A DNA stretch of 14,558 bases from Patescibacteria group bacterium (lineage in GTDB: Bacteria; Patescibacteriota; Gracilibacteria; UBA1369; LOWO2-01-FULL-3), in NCBI GenBank assembly GCA_018818755.1, contig JAHIRL010000132.1, positions 1 through 14,558 of the forward strand, given 5' to 3'. Each line of letters opens with the position of its first letter. Position 1 is the stretch's first letter. A program made the translations under genes and the position numbers. Below are positions 7,608 to 13,202 of this stretch, one piece after another. The notes below the pieces were generated by a model, which worked only from the letters and a program-made list of their open reading frames with translations, did not search any database and was not told the DNA's origin.

Positions 7608-8423
7608 ATGAAAAAAACTGTTTTAATTACTGGTAGTTCGCGTGGGATTGGCCGGGCTACGGCTTTTAGGTTTGCGGATGCTGGCTGGAATGTGATTGCG
7701 ACGATGAGACATCCGGAAAAGGAGCGCGACCTTAAAAAAAAGGCTAATGTGTTTTGCACGAAGCTTGATGTTACGAATGCCGGATCGGTCAAGCGGGCAA
7801 TTTCGGCCGGGCTCAAGAAATTTAAGCAGATTGATGTTGTTATTAACAATGCGGGTTATGGCGAGCTTGGTGTTTTTGAGGCGACCAGTGACAAGAACGC
7901 GCGGGCGCAGATGGAGGTGAATTATTTTGGAGTTTTGAATGTGGTGCGAGAGATTTTGCCCTATTTCAGGAAAAGGAGGGGTGGACTTGTTTTGAACATT
8001 TCTTCGGTGGCCGGGCGGATAGCTGTGCCGATGTTCGCTTTGTACAATGCTTCCAAGTGGGCGGTTGAGGGGCTGAGCGAAACTTTGTATTCGGAGGTGT
8101 CCGGTTTTGGAATTAAGGTTAAATTGATTGAGCCGGGTGGGGTGAGTTCGGATTTTTTCAGTGATCAGTCTGCGGATTATTTAGTGAGTGGGATTAAGGG
8201 TTATGCGAAGTTGGAGAAATCATTCAAAAAAAATATTCAGGAGGCTGTGAAGGTTGGCAGTACCTGCGAGTATGTGGCTGAGAAGATTTTTGAGGCGGCT
8301 AGCGATGATAGTGAGCAGTTTAGGTATCCCGTGGGGAAGGATGCTAGACGGTTTTTGTTTTTTAGGAAGCTACTGCCGGATGCCTGGTTTATGAAAAAGT
8401 TGAAAAAAATGTTGTTTAAGTAG
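7608..8423 (+). CDS. short-chain dehydrogenase/reductase (SDR) family oxidoreductase
   Basis: A classical SDR, an NAD(P)-dependent oxidoreductase of about 250-270 aa acting on an alcohol or carbonyl substrate that cannot be deduced. The 271-aa product shows the Rossmann motif TGSSRGIG (8-15), and the NNAG structural motif at 80-83. The catalytic set is N104 (VNYFG), S132/S133 (NISSVAG), Y146 and K150 (YNASK). It ends with a basic tail. An arginine shortly after the second strand (ATMRHPEKE, R34) is compatible with NADP(H) preference, which is an inference. It stands alone, divergent from asnS and upstream of tRNA-Gln. Its stop is the only TAG among the genes here. No terminator is evident after it. 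Confidence 0.93.
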   Translation: MKKTVLITGSSRGIGRATAFRFADAGWNVIATMRHPEKERDLKKKANVFCTKLDVTNAGSVKRAISAGLKKFKQIDVVINNAGYGELGVFEATSDKNARAQMEVNYFGVLNVVREILPYFRKRRGGLVLNISSVAGRIAVPMFALYNASKWAVEGLSETLYSEVSGFGIKVKLIEPGGVSSDFFSDQSADYLVSGIKGYAKLEKSFKKNIQEAVKVGSTCEYVAEKIFEAASDDSEQFRYPVGKDARRFLFFRKLLPDAWFMKKLKKMLFK

Positions 8424-8461
8424 GAGAAGTTTGCTAGATTTTGTTCGTTAATTTCGGCTGA

Positions 8462-8474
8462 TGGGGCGTCGCCA
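8462..8474 (+). repeat. copy of the tRNA-Gln 5' end, 62 bp upstream of the tRNA
   Basis: TGGGGCGTCGCCA at 8462-8474 is identical to the first 13 nt of tRNA-Gln at 8524-8536. The following bases do not fold into a tRNA: no anticodon arm or 3' acceptor strand is present. It may be a decayed tRNA duplicate, an attachment-site remnant or coincidence. CGCCA here could also pair with a TGGCG shortly downstream to form a 5-bp hairpin. Confidence 0.6.
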
Positions 8475-8523
8475 GAAAGGTGTTGGTGGCGGATCTCGGT
8501 TTCAAGTTAGCATTTTACATTAC

Positions 8524-8598
8524 TGGGGCGTCGCCAAGTGGTAAGGCACATGGTTTTGGTCCATGCATTCGTGGGTTCGAGTCCTACCGCCCCAGCCA
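8524..8598 (+). tRNA. tRNA-Gln (anticodon UUG), CCA encoded
   Basis: A complete cloverleaf can be drawn. The acceptor stem TGGGGCG (8524-8530) pairs fully with CGCCCCA (8588-8594). The discriminator is G8595 and CCA is encoded at 8596-8598. The D stem is GCC/GGC. The anticodon stem is CATGG/CCATG with loop TTTTGGT, giving anticodon TTG. The T arm has stem GTGGG/CCTAC with one G-U pair and loop TTCGAGT. A weak first pair (U-A) is characteristic of bacterial tRNA-Gln. It borders the AT-rich island on its 3' side, a common place for integrated elements. Confidence 0.97.
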
Positions 8599-8779
8599 AA
8601 AGTGGCATTAATAAGCCATTATTCCCACCACCCTAGGGTGATAAATAGTCGGACAGAATCGTCTATTCTGCTTTGATTTGCCCTTGTTGCTCTTGGAAAG
8701 GTTCGTATTTCGTGTACCTAGGAGGGAGTGGCATTAAGTGAGTTGTGTATTTACTAAGTGAGTTATATAATTTTTTTGT
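8599..8779 (+). other. non-coding junction rich in short repeats, 3' of tRNA-Gln
   Basis: This 181-bp stretch holds no gene. It contains an 11-bp direct repeat AGTGGCATTAA (8601-8611 and 8727-8737). It also has a perfect 12-bp palindrome CACCCTAGGGTG (8629-8640), whose core CCTAGG recurs at 8717-8722. A 6-bp hairpin CAGAAT/ATTCTG with a 5-nt loop lies at 8654-8670. A 10-bp direct repeat occurs just before the next gene. The repeat pair starting 3 nt after the tRNA CCA would fit a recombination junction, but this is inference. Confidence 0.6.
8735..8771 (+). promoter_or_regulatory. promoter with 10-bp direct repeats before the membrane protein gene
   Basis: TAAGTGAGTT occurs at 8735-8744 and 8755-8764, exactly 20 bp apart, about two helical turns. 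A consensus -10 TATAAT (8766-8771) begins 2 bp after the second copy. A poor -35, TTGTGT (8743-8748), sits 17 bp upstream of it. The predicted start is near the ATG at 8780, so the mRNA would be leaderless or nearly so. The repeats look like tandem operator sites. Confidence 0.5.
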
Positions 8780-9283
8780 ATGGCTAATAGATCCAAAAAT
8801 ACTGATAAGTTGTCAAAAGAGAATACTCTTTCCAAAAATTTTCATGAATATGGTGTCTCTTGTTTTTTGAATGGTGCTCAAATTGGAGCTAAGACGTATG
8901 ATAATATTGTCACATTTTCTGGTATTGGGATTGGTTTATTGATAACTTTTTGGGGTGCTGTTATTAATGATCATTCTTGTATTGTTAACTTAACGATAGT
9001 AATTAGTCTGATTTTGTTTTTCTCTTCAGTAATTTTTTCTATTAGGAGAAATAATTTCGCTGGACATTGTTTGGTCGCAATGGGTAAAAAATATTTTGAA
9101 GCATCAGAGAATGGCCTATATAAAACTACTTCTGAGTTAAAATCTTTTGGAAAGGGAGTCCAATCTCAGTTTGATATGTATGATGAAAAGAGGAAATTTG
9201 CTTCAAAAATATCCCAGTTGAGTTTCGTTGGGGCTATACTATTTTTAATAGTATCATTTTCCCTACAGCTGTATATGACTTAA
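8780..9283 (+). CDS. small membrane protein with three predicted TM segments, unknown function
   Basis: I do not recognise a named family. The 167-aa product has a polar N-terminus (1-40), and two adjacent hydrophobic segments at about 43-63 and 67-88, joined by a very short loop. A soluble, helical charged stretch follows at about 89-142, with a third hydrophobic segment at about 143-164. A 2-TM hairpin followed by a helical cytosolic part resembles the general layout of SLATT-type defence effectors, but the third TM and lack of a recognised motif make this weak. It is convergent with the restriction endonuclease gene, sharing TTAA (9280-9283). It has its own promoter and AT-rich composition like the rest of the island. 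An accessory or defence role is inferred from position only. Confidence 0.72.
   Translation: MANRSKNTDKLSKENTLSKNFHEYGVSCFLNGAQIGAKTYDNIVTFSGIGIGLLITFWGAVINDHSCIVNLTIVISLILFFSSVIFSIRRNNFAGHCLVAMGKKYFEASENGLYKTTSELKSFGKGVQSQFDMYDEKRKFASKISQLSFVGAILFLIVSFSLQLYMT
9236..9254. repeat. perfect 8-bp inverted repeat at the convergent gene end
   Basis: ATACTATT and AATAGTAT flank a TTT loop at 9244-9246, inside the 3' end of the membrane-protein gene. CATTTTCC follows on the plus strand, so it might act as a weak plus-strand terminator, but the stem is AT-rich and the T-run short. A perfect 10-bp palindrome TACAGCTGTA lies just beyond, at 9264-9273. Confidence 0.45.
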
Positions 9284-11151
9284 ATATTTTGGAAGAATTT
9301 CTGAAAATTCTTAGAGATTTTTTCGTGCCATTCTTTTCCATTCGAGCATTCTTTTTTTAACTTTGTCATTTCTTCAAAGGCTTCCTTCAATTTTTTTACT
9401 GAAAATCTGTATTTAGCGAATGCTCTCAGTATTTCAATTAATTGGTCCGTAGACAGTGGTATTATGTTTAAACTCATAAAGTCTCCATCAATGTGCCAAG
9501 AAGCGTTAAAAAGCTGTTGTGCCATGTTTGGTTCTATTCTCGGAGCCACAAATACCCCAAAAGTTTCCTTTTTAGTTCTTGAGGCCATTTCTCCTACATG
9601 TTTTGGAACTGAGGTGTATTCTGCCGACCATTGACTGACCGATTGGTGTAACGTCCCCTCACATACCAAAGAAAAGTCTTCGTATTCAAACATCATATCA
9701 GGGACTCCTCCTTTTGCGTGATGAATTGGCTTTAGTTCTTCATCAATCTCGAAATTCCTGGTGTCGGAAATTTTTCCCACGAGTGTGTTAATTGCTAAAA
9801 ATACTCTCCAAATCGACCACTCGTAATAGGCTGGGAAATAAGCATCTCCTCCCAAGAGGGTTCTTGTTTTTATCATGTCAAAATATTCAACTATGTCATT
9901 TATTTGATCTTCATTTCCTTGGTTTTTGTAGAAAATATATTCTTTTTGAATTATCAATTCCTTTTCAAGATCAATATTTATTTTCTTTAGTTGCGGAATA
10001 TTTTTTTCCAAGGTTGTAATTGGCTCTACTACTATTCCGGTTTTTTCCGATAATTTTTCGATGTTTCTTTGTAGCTCGATTATGCTATCAAGCATAAATT
10101 CTACATTATCAAGAGGTAACCTTGGTTCTTCAGGATTATAAAAATAATCTTCATACTTACTTTCCTCTATAAATTTGTTCTCTGTTTCCAGAATCGACTT
10201 TACTAGCTCAATTTTGTTTTCCTTTAAAACTATGCGATCTCTATTCAAACTAAAAATACCTGTAGTTAATACGTATCTTACTTGTGAATCTCCATAATCC
10301 TTGAGTGTTGCCCCTTTTGTTTTTACAAACTCTTCTAAATAATATTCGTATGCTTTTTGAGTGTTTCTTTCTTTTTTTATTAACTTGGTAATTTCTTTTG
10401 TCATTACTTGCTTTTTCGGCTCTTTTCCAAAAAGGATTGCCCTCAATTGTTTCTCAAACTCTAAGTTATCTGAAATATTTGGTAATTTCTTTATTACTTC
10501 CCTTGCTTCAGTGGTTTCCTCTTTGTAGGCTTTAACTATTATGTTTTGTCTTTCACTTTTAAATAGAGCTAATTTAGGATTACCACCTTTAATTTTGCTT
10601 CTTTTTTCTCTGTAGTTTTTAATTTTTTCAACAGCTTCATCAATATTTTTATTATCTAATGTTGTTATCACGAAAAGTGATATTTCTTCTTTAGTGAGGC
10701 CGTTTATTCCTTTTTCGTAAAGTTTATAAATTGTTTCTAAAAATACTCTAAATGGATGAACTTTAAAGTTTTCATATTCTTTGCCTTTTTCTAAAGATGA
10801 CGGTAATTGATATTTTAGGAGTTGCCTTAACATTGCCTCTTCGAAGGTGATTTCATCGTTTATCAACAATTTACCTATTTTAGTTATTACAATTGGGCCC
10901 TTATTTTTTGCTTTCCATGCTCTTGCAAATCCAAGCTGGTTTAAACATGATGCCCATTTTCTTGCATGGAATTCTTTTTCTTTTGTGTCCTCCTTGCTAT
11001 CCATTATTCCTGTTTCTTTTGCTTTATCATAAAACTCTCGTTGGGTTTTATAATCCCATATCTTTCCTTCAAAATGTTGGAGCAAACTTAAACCATCCTT
11101 TATCCTGTTAGGATTGCGAATAGTCGTGTTGCCTATATTCCATTGCTTCAT
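9280..11151 (-). CDS. type IIS restriction endonuclease, AlwI/BstNBI family
   Basis: A DNA endonuclease expected to cut at a fixed short distance from an asymmetric site. By family, AlwI recognises GGATC, while PleI, MlyI and the BstNBI nicking enzyme recognise GAGTC. The 623-aa product matches my recall of BstNBI along its length. Shared parts are an N-terminal FEGKIWDYKTQREF (27-40), the GKEYENFKVHPFRVFLE region (123-139) and EKIKNYREKRSKIKG (175-189). In the C-terminal cleavage domain come EWSIWRVFLAINTL (444-457) and FEIDEELKPIHHAKGGVPDM (467-486). Likely metal-binding residues are D485 and E498 in a PD-(D/E)xK-type site; E498-G-T occupies the place of ExK, as E-x-T does in BstNBI. It starts 1 nt after the second methyltransferase stop, so it is the last gene of the operon. 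It is somewhat longer than AlwI-type enzymes as I recall them. The family is firm; the exact target is not. Confidence 0.88.
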   Translation of the reverse strand: MKQWNIGNTTIRNPNRIKDGLSLLQHFEGKIWDYKTQREFYDKAKETGIMDSKEDTKEKEFHARKWASCLNQLGFARAWKAKNKGPIVITKIGKLLINDEITFEEAMLRQLLKYQLPSSLEKGKEYENFKVHPFRVFLETIYKLYEKGINGLTKEEISLFVITTLDNKNIDEAVEKIKNYREKRSKIKGGNPKLALFKSERQNIIVKAYKEETTEAREVIKKLPNISDNLEFEKQLRAILFGKEPKKQVMTKEITKLIKKERNTQKAYEYYLEEFVKTKGATLKDYGDSQVRYVLTTGIFSLNRDRIVLKENKIELVKSILETENKFIEESKYEDYFYNPEEPRLPLDNVEFMLDSIIELQRNIEKLSEKTGIVVEPITTLEKNIPQLKKINIDLEKELIIQKEYIFYKNQGNEDQINDIVEYFDMIKTRTLLGGDAYFPAYYEWSIWRVFLAINTLVGKISDTRNFEIDEELKPIHHAKGGVPDMMFEYEDFSLVCEGTLHQSVSQWSAEYTSVPKHVGEMASRTKKETFGVFVAPRIEPNMAQQLFNASWHIDGDFMSLNIIPLSTDQLIEILRAFAKYRFSVKKLKEAFEEMTKLKKECSNGKEWHEKISKNFQKFFQNI

Positions 11152-11152
11152 A

Positions 11153-12226
11153 TTATTTTGCTATGAAAAGGTATTCTTTTACGTCATTTCTATTGTCCCC
11201 AATTTTATGATTCTGATTTCCAAATGAATATTTGTGATCGAGCTCCTTTATTTCAACAGTTTTTCTATATTGCTTTAGTATATCAATCATCTCCTCCTTT
11301 GTAGGTAATGAATTGGATGAGTATGATACTACAAATATTGAGTTTGGGAACATTTTAAATAAATTGTGAAAGGAATCATAGACTCCTGTTTTTGAATCGA
11401 ACCCAGTGTCGTATTTTTTTATTTTTTTGGTTTTCGTAGAATGTTGTATCTCAACATCTTTCCAGTATGAGCATAATCCTTCAACGAAATGATACCTCCT
11501 TAAATAATCATTATCAGATCTTGTTGAATAGTAAGGTGGGTCAACATATATAAGATCAAACTTTCTTTCCTGAAGATTAAATATATTTCCACAGCTTGTG
11601 GAATTATCTTGTTGGTTTGAGAATATGCTTTTATTAAAGACGTCAGTTGCATTTAGGAAATGCTGTTTTAGACTTGTTCTTATGTCTTTTCTCCCATCAT
11701 CATATCTGTGTCCTGTGTATGTGAAAATACCACGAGGACGTTTCTTAACACATGCTCTGCATAGTGAAGATAATGCTAGCGCCTTTTTATAATCGTTACT
11801 TAGAAATGGTATTCTATGCCAGATTTGTTCTAATAATAAGTTTTCATCTTCAGTGAAATATAGATCCTTGAATGTATTTCTAATGAAACCGTCTGTCTTT
11901 ACTTTTTCTCCTAGTAACGTAACGATGTCTTCCTCATCAAGAGTTACGCCATTGTTTTCAATAGTTGCTTTTGCGATATTGTATGAATACTTGAGAATAT
12001 CATTGCTAAATACTCTCTTTCCTTTTGTTTTAAACATATAACCAACACAGCCACTACCACTAAAAGCATCAAGTACTGTGTTGAACTTAAATCCTTTAAC
12101 ATTTTCCCAGATAAAATCTAATAATTTTCTTTTACTACCCATAAATCTTGTTGGAGGAAATAGCTCCATTTGATTCGCCGGGATTGGATTTACGATCTCC
12201 TCTATTTTTTCTATTACTTGTGTCAT
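11153..12226 (-). CDS. DNA adenine-N6 methyltransferase, D12 class (second of the pair)
   Basis: An S-adenosylmethionine-dependent methyltransferase expected to protect one strand of the endonuclease target. The 357-aa product has the alpha-type motif order. Motif X-like RFMGSKRKLLDF spans 27-38, motif I DAFSGSGCVG spans 53-62 (SAM binding) and motif IV DPPY is at 229-232 (catalysis). A long helical insert between motifs I and IV, including CRACVKKRPRG, is likely the target-recognition part. It differs clearly from its upstream neighbour, so the two are not a recent duplication. Its ATG directly follows the TAA of that neighbour (TAAATG), and the endonuclease ATG follows 1 nt after its stop. 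Two distinct D12 enzymes fit an asymmetric recognition site. Which strand each modifies cannot be read from the sequence. Confidence 0.9.
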   Translation of the reverse strand: MTQVIEKIEEIVNPIPANQMELFPPTRFMGSKRKLLDFIWENVKGFKFNTVLDAFSGSGCVGYMFKTKGKRVFSNDILKYSYNIAKATIENNGVTLDEEDIVTLLGEKVKTDGFIRNTFKDLYFTEDENLLLEQIWHRIPFLSNDYKKALALSSLCRACVKKRPRGIFTYTGHRYDDGRKDIRTSLKQHFLNATDVFNKSIFSNQQDNSTSCGNIFNLQERKFDLIYVDPPYYSTRSDNDYLRRYHFVEGLCSYWKDVEIQHSTKTKKIKKYDTGFDSKTGVYDSFHNLFKMFPNSIFVVSYSSNSLPTKEEMIDILKQYRKTVEIKELDHKYSFGNQNHKIGDNRNDVKEYLFIAK

Positions 12227-13096
12227 TTATAAAATAATTACTTCTTTTATTCCATTTCGTTTGTTGGCATCTTTGTTAATGTATCTTTTTGCTTCTACAA
12301 CTTTTATGTCAAAATCTTTGTAAAGATCTAGTATGAATTTACAGTACGAATTACTTGCTATAACTGTACAGCCTTTTTCTTTAAGTTCTTGGATAGTATT
12401 TTTCAGTTCTATTTGATCTTTTTCATAAAAAAATTCTTTTGTGTATCTTTTAAAATCTGAGTATTTACTAATTGGGTGATATGGAGGGTCAATATATATA
12501 AGATCTCCTTTTTTTGCGTATTTTTTTAATACAGTTTGGTAATCAGAACACTCAATCATTGTGTTCTGGAGAGCTAAACTTGCGGATCTTAAAGTTGATT
12601 GATCACATATCGCAGGATTCGTGTATTTGCCAAATGGGACATTGAATTCTCCTTTTTTGTTAACCCTATAAAGCCCGTTAAAACATGTTTTATTCAGATA
12701 TATTGTCCTTGCTGCTCTTTCTAGCATCGAAAGGTGTTGTGGTTGTTTTTTTCTTAGTTTGTAAAAAAAATCTTCTGAGTGTTCGTATTGAGATAATATA
12801 TCAATTAAATCTTCAACATTATTTTTTACTACTTCGTATGTATTCATTAATTCTTCGTTCGAATCATTGATTACTGCCATCTCTGGAATTATATTAAAGA
12901 ATACAGCTCCACCTCCGAGAAATGGTTCAATATATTTGTTAAAATCTGTGGGAAAATATTTTTTAAGTTCTTTTAACAACTGTGATTTACCCCCCACCCA
13001 TTTAAGAAATGGCTTTGTTGGTGTTGGATTATAGTAGCCTTGATCTACTTCTTCTATAATAGTGCCTCTAGGAAGCACTGCTGTGGCTGTATTCAT
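12227..13096 (-). CDS. Dam-like DNA adenine-N6 methyltransferase (first of the pair)
   Basis: A D12-class adenine methyltransferase close to the Dam/DpnM group. Using the ATG at 13096 gives 289 aa. The frame also opens from a TTG at 13186 (319 aa), but that start would put a strong promoter and operator inside the coding region and add 30 residues before the conserved domain. In the 289-aa numbering, motif X KWVGGK is at 32-37, motif I EPFLGGGA at 57-64 and motif IV DPPY at 203-206. The Dam hallmark LNKTCFNGLYRVNKKGEFNV lies at 134-153, matching the NGL-R-N-GEFNVPFG region of E. coli Dam. That likeness suggests a target containing GATC, compatible with GGATC. It is the first gene of a three-gene run with the second methyltransferase and the endonuclease. 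The ATG has no Shine-Dalgarno. Its first bases, ATGAATACAGC, match the start of the recombinase gene. Confidence 0.92.
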   Translation of the reverse strand: MNTATAVLPRGTIIEEVDQGYYNPTPTKPFLKWVGGKSQLLKELKKYFPTDFNKYIEPFLGGGAVFFNIIPEMAVINDSNEELMNTYEVVKNNVEDLIDILSQYEHSEDFFYKLRKKQPQHLSMLERAARTIYLNKTCFNGLYRVNKKGEFNVPFGKYTNPAICDQSTLRSASLALQNTMIECSDYQTVLKKYAKKGDLIYIDPPYHPISKYSDFKRYTKEFFYEKDQIELKNTIQELKEKGCTVIASNSYCKFILDLYKDFDIKVVEAKRYINKDANKRNGIKEVIIL

Positions 13097-13126
13097 AGGA
13101 ATTGGGAATGAGGGTATTGCTTCTTG

Positions 13127-13156
13127 ATTATAGGGTGAGCATATACTCACCGTCAA
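13127..13156 (-). promoter_or_regulatory. promoter of the methyltransferase-methyltransferase-endonuclease operon
   Basis: On the minus strand TTGACG (13151-13156, 5 of 6), an 18-bp spacer and a perfect TATAAT (13127-13132) predict a start near 13120 and a leader of about 24 nt before the ATG at 13096. This is one of the best promoter matches in the window. It separates expression of the restriction-modification genes from the recombinase, whose stop is at 13203. Confidence 0.7.
13134..13151. promoter_or_regulatory. palindromic operator in the promoter spacer
   Basis: GGTGAGCATATACTCACC is an 18-bp near-perfect palindrome (16 of 18 positions symmetric, half-sites GGTGAG/CTCACC). It fills 17 of the 18 bp between the -10 and -35 and takes the last base of the -35. 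A dimeric regulator bound here would block RNA polymerase. Its likely binder is unknown: no C protein gene is visible. The methyltransferases, the recombinase or a host regulator are candidates. Confidence 0.6.
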
Positions 13157-13191
13157 TGTTTTAAGCAACGTTTCGGTTGACAACAAGATAC

Positions 13192-13201
13192 CACAATTGT
13201 G
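13192..13201. promoter_or_regulatory. 10-bp palindrome after the recombinase gene
   Basis: CACAATTGTG is a perfect palindrome that ends 1 bp from the recombinase stop codon and lies about 35 bp upstream of the -35 of the methyltransferase operon. It could be a second regulatory site. Short AT-centred palindromes are common, so the confidence is low. Confidence 0.25.
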
Positions 13202-13202
13202 A

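Noticed and set aside
8462..8523. Second tRNA gene upstream of tRNA-Gln
   Set aside because: The 5' 13 nt match, but there is no pairing 3' acceptor strand, anticodon arm or proper T arm.
8654..8670. Terminator after tRNA-Gln
   Set aside because: The CAGAAT/ATTCTG stem is only 6 bp and is followed by CTTTGATTTG rather than a T-run, so it is too weak to call.
13097..13186. 30-residue N-terminal extension of the Dam-like methyltransferase from a TTG start
   Set aside because: The stretch contains a near-consensus promoter with an operator palindrome, and the conserved domain begins well after the ATG at 13096.
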